Assembly: GCF_013407835.1 (NCBI RefSeq)
Contig: NZ_JACCBI010000001.1
Span: 186,001-250,000, forward strand
Direction: 5' to 3'
DNA: 64,000 bases
DNA from: Agromyces atrinae
Lineage (GTDB): Bacteria; Actinomycetota; Actinomycetes; Actinomycetales; Microbacteriaceae
Below, in pieces: positions 16,496-23,660 of this stretch; the stretch's first letter is position 1, and the number at the start of each line of letters is the position of its first letter. A program made the translations under genes and the position numbers. The notes beneath the pieces are model-generated. The model was not told where the DNA came from. It saw nothing but the letters and a program-made list of their open reading frames with translations, and made no database searches.

Positions 16496-17305
16496 TCAGC
16501 GCAGTGCGTCGAGGGCGACGTCGTGCAGGAGCCCGTTCGTCGCGAGCGAGTTGCCGTGCCAGGGCCCTGGCTCGCCATCGACCGAGGTGAACCGGCCGCC
16601 GGCCTCCTCCACGACGATCGCGACGGCGGCGAGGTCGTAGGGCTTCACGTCGAACTCGCCCGTGATGTCGATGAGCCCCTCGGCGAGCAGCATGTACGAC
16701 CACATGTCGCCGTAGGCCCGGTCGCGCCACACTCGGCGCGAGAGCGCGAGGAGGCGGTCGAGGTAGCCCGCGTCATCCCACTGGGCGAGGCTCTGGAAGC
16801 TCAGCGAGGCGTCGCCGAGCTCACCGACGCCCGACACGCGGATGCGACGGGGAGCGCTGTCGTCGGCCGTCGCGCCCGCTTCGGCGACGGATGACGTCGT
16901 CCAGGCGCCCGACCCCTGCGAGGCCCACCAGCGGCGATCCATGGCCGGAGCGCTCACGACTCCCGCGACGACCTCGCCGTCGATCGCGAGGGCGATGAGG
17001 CTCGCCCACACGGGCACGCCGCGCAGGTAGTTCGCCGTGCCGTCGATCGGGTCGATGATCCACTGCCGACGCGAATCGCCCTCGACGCCGAACTCCTCGC
17101 CGAAGATGCCGTCGCCCGGGCGTGCGTCGGCGAGACGATCGCGGAGTGCGCGTTCGACGGCCAGATCGGCCTCCGTGACGTAGGAACGGTCGGGCTTCGT
17201 CGAGACCTCGAGGTCGCGAGCGCGGAAGTGCTCGAGCGAGATCGCGTCGGCCAGATCGGCGAGTTCGAGGGCGAGTCGGAGGTCATCGGAGTGCGCGTCG
17301 GTCAC
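16496..17305 (-). CDS. hisN: Inositol-monophosphatase family protein, probable histidinol-phosphatase
   Basis: A 269-residue Mg2+-dependent phosphatase with GEEFG (69-73) and WIIDPIDGT (82-90), the two metal-binding motifs of the IMPase family, and the C-terminal VKPYDLAAVAIVVEEAGG segment. In Corynebacterium and relatives the close homolog HisN dephosphorylates histidinol phosphate, and this size and motif set fit that group; inositol phosphates are the alternative substrate. Start GTG 17305 is supported by a TAGCCT hexamer exactly 12 nt upstream. No other his genes are in the window. Confidence 0.8.
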   Translation of the reverse strand: MTDAHSDDLRLALELADLADAISLEHFRARDLEVSTKPDRSYVTEADLAVERALRDRLADARPGDGIFGEEFGVEGDSRRQWIIDPIDGTANYLRGVPVWASLIALAIDGEVVAGVVSAPAMDRRWWASQGSGAWTTSSVAEAGATADDSAPRRIRVSGVGELGDASLSFQSLAQWDDAGYLDRLLALSRRVWRDRAYGDMWSYMLLAEGLIDITGEFDVKPYDLAAVAIVVEEAGGRFTSVDGEPGPWHGNSLATNGLLHDVALDALR

Positions 17306-17311
17306 CCGTCG

Positions 17312-17317
17312 AGGCTA
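17312..17317 (-). promoter_or_regulatory. -10 hexamer TAGCCT of a leaderless-type start
   Basis: On the minus strand TAGCCT begins 12 nt before GTG 17305 of the hisN-like gene, with no ribosome-binding site between them. Confidence 0.55.
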
Positions 17318-17401
17318 CCGGCTGACACGCCGCGGCGCCGATTGGCGCTCAGCCGTATTCGGGTGCTAACGTAGACCCTCGTTCGCCTCGGTGAATGAAA
17401 T

Positions 17402-17474
17402 GCACCTCTAGCTCAATCGGCAGAGCAACTGACTCTTAATCAGTGGGTTCTCGGTTCAAGTCCGAGGGGGTGCA
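17402..17474 (+). tRNA. tRNA-Lys (anticodon CTT)
   Basis: A 73-nt cloverleaf: acceptor GCACCTC/GGGGTGC, D-arm GCTCAATCGGCAGAGC, anticodon stem ACTGA/TCAGT around CTCTTAA (anticodon CTT), and T-arm CTCGG-TTCAAGT-CCGAG. CCA is not encoded. Confidence 0.96.
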
Positions 17475-17480
17475 CTGAAC

Positions 17481-17520
17481 GCCCCGAACCTCTCGCCAGG
17501 TTCGGGGCGTTTCTTCGTTT
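17481..17520 (+). terminator. Rho-independent terminator of tRNA-Lys
   Basis: A perfect 11-bp stem GCCCCGAACCT (17481-17491) / AGGTTCGGGGC (17498-17508) is followed by GTTTCTTCGTTT. It lies 7 nt after the tRNA. Confidence 0.88.
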
Positions 17521-17562
17521 CGAGAGCGATCGGCTCGCGTCATCCGTTCGCGGATCGCGCTC

Positions 17563-18612
17563 CTACGCGGCCCGATCCTCGACGACGAGCCGCGACGTCG
17601 GAAGCGCTTCGGGGTGCTCCTGCTGCAGCCACGTCATGAGCTTCTCGCGCACCTCGCAGCGGAGGTCCCACTGGTCGCCCGAGTCCTTCGACGACATGAC
17701 GAAGCGCACGGTCACGAATCCGCCGACCGAGTCGGTCACGAGGGCGCTCGCGGCGCGGCCGTCCCACGCGGGGGAGGCCTCGACGATCGCGTGGAACTTT
17801 GCTCGCACGGCGTCCATCGGAACCCGCCAATCGAGGTCCATGAAGACCGTGCCGAGGATCTTGTCGGAGCGCCGCGTCCACGTCTCGATCGGCGTCGTCG
17901 TGAAGTAGTTGCACGGCACGACGAGGCGCCGTTCGTCCCAGATGTAGACGACGACGTACGAGAGGTTGATCTCGCCGACGCGACCCCACTCGCCCTCCAC
18001 GACGACGACGTCGCCCACGCGGATCGCGTCGGTGAAGGCGACCTGTATGCCCGCGATGAGGTTGCCGAGGATCGACTGCGCCGCGAGACCGGCGATGATG
18101 CTGACGATTCCGGCCGAGGCGAGGAGGCTCGTTCCGACGGCGCGCATCTCGGGGAACGTGAAGAGCACGGTTCCGAGGGCGATGATCGCGATGAGCACGA
18201 GGGTCAGGCGATGGATGACGAGGAGCTGGGTTGTCCTCCGCCGTGACTCGGGCCCCGTGAGCACCTTCCGCTCGTGGCCCATGAGGCGCTCGAAGCCGAA
18301 CGAGGCGAGAGCGGCGAGCAGCCAGGCGCCCGAGAGGATCGTGGCGATGAGGAAGAGGCGAGAGACGACGGGCCACCAGCCCTGTGCGGCGACGACGCTC
18401 GTCGAGCAGGCGATCCAGACGGCGACGATGCCGGTCACGACGAGGCCCGCATTCCGTGCGCGACGCCCGAGATCTCGGATCCAGGGCACCTTGCGGCTCA
18501 CGAGGATGACAGCGGCGCGGACGAGCGCGACGGCGGCCGCCGCCCCGACGAGTGCGAGGAGCACGGCCACGACGGCGCCGGCCCAGGAGTCCCAATCGAT
18601 GGAGAAAGGCAT
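17563..18612 (-). CDS. MscS family mechanosensitive ion channel
   Basis: A channel of about 349 residues gating under membrane tension to release solutes after osmotic downshock. Four or five hydrophobic segments precede the pore helix and MscS core (AGLAAQSILGNLIAGIQVAF), then the beta domain (RVGDVVVVEGEWGRVGEI) and the alpha-beta C-terminal domain. ATG 18612 is preferred to the GTG just upstream, because TACGGT begins exactly 12 nt before it. The gene is larger than E. coli MscS (286 residues), the extra length being N-terminal membrane spans. Confidence 0.9.
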   Translation of the reverse strand: MPFSIDWDSWAGAVVAVLLALVGAAAAVALVRAAVILVSRKVPWIRDLGRRARNAGLVVTGIVAVWIACSTSVVAAQGWWPVVSRLFLIATILSGAWLLAALASFGFERLMGHERKVLTGPESRRRTTQLLVIHRLTLVLIAIIALGTVLFTFPEMRAVGTSLLASAGIVSIIAGLAAQSILGNLIAGIQVAFTDAIRVGDVVVVEGEWGRVGEINLSYVVVYIWDERRLVVPCNYFTTTPIETWTRRSDKILGTVFMDLDWRVPMDAVRAKFHAIVEASPAWDGRAASALVTDSVGGFVTVRFVMSSKDSGDQWDLRCEVREKLMTWLQQEHPEALPTSRLVVEDRAA

Positions 18613-18618
18613 CACTCC

Positions 18619-18624
18619 ACCGTA
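18619..18624 (-). promoter_or_regulatory. -10 hexamer TACGGT of a leaderless-type start
   Basis: On the minus strand TACGGT begins 12 nt before ATG 18612 of the mscS-type gene, and this spacing decides between two adjacent start codons. Confidence 0.5.
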
Positions 18625-18660
18625 GGTCGGGTGCTCCGTGAATGCACACCCGCCGAGGCG

Positions 18661-19349
18661 TCAGAGGGTGACCGGCGTGAACTCTCCGGGAAGGAGGTCG
18701 AGCTGGCGGGGCGCGTCGCCCGTCAAATCGAGCGACGCGAGATCCACCACGACGGGCGTCGGATTCGACTGGATGCGGACGATGTAGCGGCGCGCGCTGA
18801 GGCTCGCGATGCTCACCCACTTCGTCTGGTCGTCCTGCTCGACGCCCGTCGCGGCCACACCCGTCATCATGCCGACGGGGATGTCGAAGTTGTTGAGCGC
18901 GTGCAGTGTGAGGTGCTCGAGCTCTGTCGCATCGGCGGGCTGCTCGAGGGTCATGACGTACGCGGCGGCGCGGAGGAAGCGTCGAACACCTCGGCGACGG
19001 TCGCGCTCGTCGTGAGTGCGTAGGCGACGGCGTCGAGCACGTCGAGGGTCGACCCGGCGTTGTCACCCGGCTGCTCGTACGAGGCGAAGCCCGGCATGTA
19101 GAGGGCGCCCGCGTAGAGGCCGGCCTCGTTCATGCCGTCCGTCAGCAGGTGGGCCTGCCCGATCACGTCCATGCCGACGACCCCGTACCGCGTGGTCCAT
19201 GAGACGCCAGCGCCGCTCGGAGCCGTCGACGTCAGCGTGAGGCCGCCGGGGATGACGGTGAGCTTCGCGCCGAGCATGTCGGGGACCTCCATCGTGCGTC
19301 CGACGCAGACGCTGCCGTCGTCGGCTCTCAGCTGGAAACTCGTGCACAT
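18661..19349 (-). pseudogene. Decayed linear amide C-N hydrolase (choloylglycine hydrolase family)
   Basis: The 5' frame (19349 down to 18951) begins MCTSFQLRADDGSVCVGRTME, with the processed-Cys nucleophile (Cys2) and Arg of the choloylglycine/penicillin-V acylase family, and continues to about ALTTSATVAEVFDA. It then runs into a short alien tail and stops. The family C-terminus (FLRAAAYVMTLEQ, LHALNNFDIPVG, TKWVSIASL) is present immediately downstream in another frame and ends at 18661. The two pieces total about 230 residues, whereas intact members have about 330-350, so roughly 100 central residues are missing and the junction near 18970-18985 is out of frame. The product should be inactive. 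Confidence 0.8.
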
Positions 19350-19414
19350 GGCGTCGCCTCTCCGAGCACCCCGTGGTGCGTCGGCGCCATGCTATCGGCT
19401 GGCGTCGCGGGTTC

Positions 19415-19798
19415 TCAGGCCGCCGAGTGGATCGGCGTCTGCGGGAAACCGGCGACGGGCGCGATGTCGGGCTCGCGATCGGCGGCATCCGTGTGCACGA
19501 CGAGCGGGGCCGGCGTCCAGCCGAGGGCGAGGGGTTCGGCGCCCGCGGCGACGCGCTGGGCCGAGCGGTCGGCGAGGTAGGCGTGCGTCAGTTCGGCGGC
19601 GATCTGATGCGTCAGCATCGCGTGGAAGATCTCGTCGGTGTCGTCATCGGTGCGGCGGACGAGGGTCCACTGACCGTGTACGCCGATGATGTCGGCGAGG
19701 CGCGAATTGACGAGATCGAAGAGCTGTTCGCCGGAGTATTCGTTGACGACGGGAACGGGGCTCACTTCGGCTCGCTGTCGTCGGCGACGTCCGAACAT
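19415..19798 (-). CDS. Conserved-looking hypothetical protein
   Basis: A 127-residue soluble protein starting at ATG 19798, with GAGGGG spaced 6 nt upstream. It opens with a basic patch (MFGRRRRQR) and is then mixed alpha/beta with several His and Trp residues (VHGQWTL, MLTHQIAAELTHAYL). No signal peptide, membrane span or catalytic motif is recognised. The open frame could extend upstream to 20050, but the added part is low-complexity and overlaps the gene at 19896-20084, so it is rejected. The function is unknown. Confidence 0.65.
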   Translation of the reverse strand: MFGRRRRQRAEVSPVPVVNEYSGEQLFDLVNSRLADIIGVHGQWTLVRRTDDDTDEIFHAMLTHQIAAELTHAYLADRSAQRVAAGAEPLALGWTPAPLVVHTDAADREPDIAPVAGFPQTPIHSAA

Positions 19799-19895
19799 GG
19801 CGACCCCTCTCGTTCGGTGGTTCAACTGCCCCTCAGTCTCGCGGAATTCCGCTGTGATCGGGGGAGACACGCCGCCGGAGGGCTCGGGGTGTGAG

Positions 19896-20084
19896 TTATT
19901 CTCCGATTTCGCCGTCGCGGGCGTCTTCGGCGACTGTTCCGATGGCGACGGCGAGGCTCGCGGCCCACGAGACCCACATGAGGAGCAGGCGCCAGTCGCG
20001 CGGTCCGCTCGCGGTCGACTTGATGACGCCGATCCCGCTGAAGATCGCACCGAGAACGGCTCCGCTGAAGAGGTACTTTCGCAT
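19896..20084 (-). CDS. Small two-span membrane protein
   Basis: A 62-residue protein with two hydrophobic stretches (YLFSGAVLGAIFSGIGVI and LLLMWVSWAASLAVAIGTV) joined by a short polar turn (KSTASGPRDWR), ending in an acidic tail. A TAGCGT hexamer starts 12 nt before ATG 20084, matching the leaderless pattern of other genes here. The family is not recognised. It lies divergent from the tetR gene at 20183. Confidence 0.7.
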   Translation of the reverse strand: MRKYLFSGAVLGAIFSGIGVIKSTASGPRDWRLLLMWVSWAASLAVAIGTVAEDARDGEIGE

Positions 20085-20090
20085 GGGTCA

Positions 20091-20096
20091 ACGCTA
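20091..20096 (-). promoter_or_regulatory. -10 hexamer TAGCGT of a leaderless-type start
   Basis: On the minus strand TAGCGT begins 12 nt before ATG 20084 of the small two-span membrane protein. Confidence 0.5.
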
Positions 20097-20134
20097 CCTG
20101 CCCGTATCGCTCCGCTGAGAGATCCCCGAGAGTC

Positions 20135-20167
20135 TGACCGATCGTGCAGGAACTGACCGATCGGTCA
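20135..20167 (+). promoter_or_regulatory. Palindromic operator with upstream partial copy
   Basis: TGACCGATCGGTCA (20154-20167) is a perfect 14-bp palindrome just before the tetR promoter, and TGACCGATCG (20135-20144) repeats its left part one and a half turns upstream. This is the expected layout for autoregulation by the TetR encoded next to it, probably also controlling the MMPL and YhgE genes. Confidence 0.75.
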
Positions 20168-20170
20168 AGT

Positions 20171-20176
20171 TAGCCT
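20171..20176 (+). promoter_or_regulatory. -10 hexamer TAGCCT of a leaderless-type start
   Basis: TAGCCT begins 12 nt before ATG 20183 and directly follows the palindromic operator, so a bound repressor would block the promoter. Confidence 0.6.
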
Positions 20177-20182
20177 CGATCC

Positions 20183-20767
20183 ATGCCCTCTGTCGATTCC
20201 AGTACACGTCTGCGCGCGCACGACGAGCTCCGCCTGATCGCGATCGAGCAGTTCGCGACCGTCGGCTTCGCCGGGGCGTCGCTGCAGCAGATCGCCGACA
20301 TCGCCGGGTACTCCAAGTCGAGCGTGCTCTACCACTTCGCGTCGAAGGAGGCCCTGCTCGAGGCCGCGATCGCTCCCGCCGTCGACGCCCTCGAGGTGCT
20401 CTTCTCGGAGTACATCGCCGCCGGGCGCTCCGACGAGGCGCGAGCCGCGTTCATCGAACAGTTCGTCGACTTCCTCATCCGCCACCGTCTCGAAGTGCAC
20501 ACGTTCATCAATCAGGGCAGCTCGCTCCGCGGCATCCCCATCATCGATCGGGCCAACGCGGTCGTCGCCGCACTCGGCGACGCCGTCTGCGACGAACACG
20601 CCTCGACGGTCGACCGCATGCGCTTCGGCGTCGCCCTGGGCGGTGCCGCCTTCATCCTCGTCGCCGACATGACGTTCCCCGACCTCGGCGACATCGTGCC
20701 CGTCGACGACGCCCGCGACGCCCTCATCACCGTCATCGGCGAGCTCCTCGCCCTCATCAACCGATAG
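20183..20767 (+). CDS. TetR family transcriptional regulator
   Basis: A 194-residue repressor with the N-terminal TetR helix-turn-helix (AIEQFATVGFAGASLQQIADIAGYSKSSVLYHFASKEALL, residues about 24-63) and a divergent ligand-binding C-terminal domain. It is the first gene of a probable three-gene operon: 7 nt separate its stop from the GTG of the MMPL gene. A perfect palindrome immediately upstream is the likely operator. The ligand is unknown; with an MMPL exporter downstream a lipid or hydrophobic drug is plausible. Confidence 0.9.
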   Translation: MPSVDSSTRLRAHDELRLIAIEQFATVGFAGASLQQIADIAGYSKSSVLYHFASKEALLEAAIAPAVDALEVLFSEYIAAGRSDEARAAFIEQFVDFLIRHRLEVHTFINQGSSLRGIPIIDRANAVVAALGDAVCDEHASTVDRMRFGVALGGAAFILVADMTFPDLGDIVPVDDARDALITVIGELLALINR

Positions 20768-20774
20768 GACCACC

Positions 20775-23660
20775 GTGGCCCTCCTCCTCCATCGCCTCGG
20801 CCGTTTCGCCTTCCGCCGCGCGTGGCTCGTCATCGTCACCTGGCTCATCGCTCTCGGCGCCCTCGTCGGTCTCGGCGTCGGTCTCGGCGGCCAGCCGCAA
20901 GAGTCGTACGCGATCCCCGGCACCGAGTCGCAGCTCGCGATCGACCACCTCGCCGCCGTCTTCCCCCAGACGGCCGGCGCGTCCGCCAAGGCCGTCGTCC
21001 AGGCTCCCGAGGGCGACTCCGTCGAGGATGAGCCCTACCGCGAGGCGATCGTCGACCTCGGTGCGGCCCTCTCCGAGGTCGACGGAGTCGAGAGCGTGCT
21101 CACGCCCTTCGACGAGTACGCGGGCAAGCAGATCTCCGACGACAGCCGCACCGCGTTCGTGCAGGTGCAGTTCGACGGCCAGACGACCGACGTCACCGAC
21201 ACGATGATCGACGAGGTGGTCGCGACGGCTCCGATCGCCGAAGATGCGGGCCTCACGATCGCCTACGGCGGCGAGGTGTTCCAGGAGACGGCGTTCGGCC
21301 TCACCATCACCGAGGCCCTCGGTGTGCTCTTCGCCGGAGTCGTGCTCGTCATCACCTTCGGGTCGCTCCTCGCCGCGGGAATGCCGCTCCTCACCGCCCT
21401 CGTCGGTGTCGGAGCCGCGTTCGGCGGAATCTCGATCGTCTCGGCGTTCACGACCGTCTCGAGCTCGGCCCCCATGCTCGCGGTCATGCTCGGGCTCGCG
21501 GTCGGCATCGACTACGCGCTCTTCATCCTGTCGCGGCACCGCAACCAGCTCGCGAAGGGCATGGACCCGGAGGAATCCGCTGGTGAGGCCGTCGCGACGG
21601 CGGGAAGCGCGGTCGTCTTCGCCGGCATCACGGTGATCATCGCCCTCCTCGGTCTGCTCGTCGTCGGCATCCCGTTCCTCAGCGTCATGGGCATCGGAGC
21701 CGCCTTCGCCGTGCTCCTCGCGATCATCTGCGCCGTCACGCTCCTGCCCGCCCTCCTCGGCCTCGCCGGCACGCGCCTCGTCCCGAAGGCCGGCAGCCGC
21801 GCGTCGCGCCGCGCCCTCGCGACGGATGACGGCAGCAAGCCGACCCTCGGACGCCGGTGGGTGAACCTCGTGCTGAAGGCCCCCGTCGTCGCGGTGATCG
21901 CCGTCGTCGGCATCCTCGGCACGGCCGCGATCCCCGCCCTCAGCCTCGACCTCAACCTCCCGACCGGTGCGGCCGAGCCCGCCGGCTCGACGCAGCGCGA
22001 GGCCTTCGAACTCATCGACACGGGCTTCGGGCCGGGCTACAACGGCCCGCTCATCGTCACCGTCGACATCACGCAGACGACCGACATCTTCGACGACCTC
22101 GACGACATCGCTGCCCGCATCGGCGACCTCGACGGCGTCGCGAACGTCGGCGACGCACTGCCGAACGAGACCGTCGACACGGCGATCATCCAGGTGACCC
22201 CCGAGACCGCTCCCGACGACCCCGCGACGAAGGATCTCGTGCAGGCGATCCGCGACCTCGCGCCGTCGATCGAGGCCGACCTCGGCACCCCCATTGCCGT
22301 CACGGGCTACACGGCCATCTCGATCGACATCTCCAACCGGCTCTCCGACGCGCTCGTGCCGTTCGCGCTCATCGTCGTCGGCCTGTCGATCCTGCTGCTC
22401 ATGATGGTGTTCCGCTCGCTCTTCGTGCCCGTGAAGGCGGCCCTCGGCTTCCTCCTCTCGGCGTTCGGAGCGATCGGAGCGACCGTCGCGATCTTCCAGT
22501 GGGGCTGGTTCGCCGACCTCCTGCACATCGAGCAGCCCGGGCCGATCCTCAGCTTCCTGCCGATCCTCCTGATGGCGGTGCTCTTCGGTCTCGCGATGGA
22601 CTACGAGGTGTTCCTCGTCTCGGGCATGCGCGAGGAGTACGTGAAGACGGGCAAGGCGCGCGAGTCGATCGTGCACGGCTTCCAGCACGCTGCACGTGTC
22701 GTGACGGCCGCGGCCCTCATCATGTTCTTCGTCTTCTTCGCCTTCGTCCCCGAAGGGGCGGGCGTCATCAAGGGCATCGCCTTCGCGCTCGCCATCGGTG
22801 TCGCCTTCGACGCGTTCCTCGTGCGCATGACACTCGTGCCCGCCGCGATGGCCCTCGCCGGTCGCGGCGCGTGGTGGCTGCCGAAGTGGCTCGACCGCCT
22901 GCTGCCGAACGTCGACATCGAGGGCGAGGGGCTCCGCTCCCACCTCGACGACGTCGAGTGGGCGACCGGCCAGCGCGGAGCGATCTCGTCGGAGGGCGTC
23001 GTCTTCGGTCTCGCCGAGGCGCCGATCGGTCCGATCGATGTCTCCGTCGAGGCGGGCTCCGTGCTCGTCGCGGCGGGCGCACAGACCGAGCGACGCGTCG
23101 TCGCGGCGACCCTCGGCGGACGCTTCGCACCGGCATCGGGTCGCTTGCAGGTGCTCGGGCTCGCGCTTCCCTCGCAGTCGAGTGCGGCGCTCCGCCGGGT
23201 CGCCCTCGTCGACGTCTCGTCGGGGGAGTCCGCCGCGGGCGCGCTCACGGTCGGCGAAGTCATCAGCGAACGCGTCAGCGCGTCGGGCGCGTGGTACGCC
23301 CTCGGCCGCTCGGCGGGCACCGTGCGCACCTGGTCGTCCCGGCTCGCCGAGGCGCTCGGTGAGCCGAGCGTCGGCGAGACGACGAGCCTCGCCGCCCTCA
23401 GCCCGGTCGGGCGTGCAGCCGCGCTCATCACGGCCGCCCTCGCCGAGAAGCCGGGCGTGCTCGTCGTCGAACTCGGCGACGACGAGCCGACGGATGCCGG
23501 TGGCCGACGTCTCTCGAACGTGCTCGACCGCCTCCTGCCGTCGACGACGACACTCGTGCTGCTGATCGGCGAGAGTTCGATCACCACGGGCGACATCGGC
23601 GCACGCGACATCCATTCCCTCGATCTGTCCTCGTACTCCCGGAAGGCGGCACTCCGATGA
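20775..23660 (+). CDS. MMPL/RND family transporter with degenerate ABC-ATPase-like C-terminal domain
   Basis: A 961-residue protein starting at GTG 20775. Residues 1-710 are a standard MMPL transporter: two repeats of one plus five membrane spans, each with a large extracellular domain, and the family motifs GLAVGIDYALFILSRHRN and GLAMDYEVFLVSGMREEY. Such proteins export lipids or drugs using the proton gradient. Residues about 720-961 are unusual. They follow the outline of an ABC nucleotide-binding domain (VSVEAGSVLVAAGAQTERR at the Walker A position, LTVGEVISERV, SLAALSPVGRAAALITAAL at the signature, PGVLVVELGDD at Walker B), but every catalytic residue is replaced. The next gene starts in an ATGA overlap. 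Confidence 0.88.
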   Translation: MALLLHRLGRFAFRRAWLVIVTWLIALGALVGLGVGLGGQPQESYAIPGTESQLAIDHLAAVFPQTAGASAKAVVQAPEGDSVEDEPYREAIVDLGAALSEVDGVESVLTPFDEYAGKQISDDSRTAFVQVQFDGQTTDVTDTMIDEVVATAPIAEDAGLTIAYGGEVFQETAFGLTITEALGVLFAGVVLVITFGSLLAAGMPLLTALVGVGAAFGGISIVSAFTTVSSSAPMLAVMLGLAVGIDYALFILSRHRNQLAKGMDPEESAGEAVATAGSAVVFAGITVIIALLGLLVVGIPFLSVMGIGAAFAVLLAIICAVTLLPALLGLAGTRLVPKAGSRASRRALATDDGSKPTLGRRWVNLVLKAPVVAVIAVVGILGTAAIPALSLDLNLPTGAAEPAGSTQREAFELIDTGFGPGYNGPLIVTVDITQTTDIFDDLDDIAARIGDLDGVANVGDALPNETVDTAIIQVTPETAPDDPATKDLVQAIRDLAPSIEADLGTPIAVTGYTAISIDISNRLSDALVPFALIVVGLSILLLMMVFRSLFVPVKAALGFLLSAFGAIGATVAIFQWGWFADLLHIEQPGPILSFLPILLMAVLFGLAMDYEVFLVSGMREEYVKTGKARESIVHGFQHAARVVTAAALIMFFVFFAFVPEGAGVIKGIAFALAIGVAFDAFLVRMTLVPAAMALAGRGAWWLPKWLDRLLPNVDIEGEGLRSHLDDVEWATGQRGAISSEGVVFGLAEAPIGPIDVSVEAGSVLVAAGAQTERRVVAATLGGRFAPASGRLQVLGLALPSQSSAALRRVALVDVSSGESAAGALTVGEVISERVSASGAWYALGRSAGTVRTWSSRLAEALGEPSVGETTSLAALSPVGRAAALITAALAEKPGVLVVELGDDEPTDAGGRRLSNVLDRLLPSTTTLVLLIGESSITTGDIGARDIHSLDLSSYSRKAALR

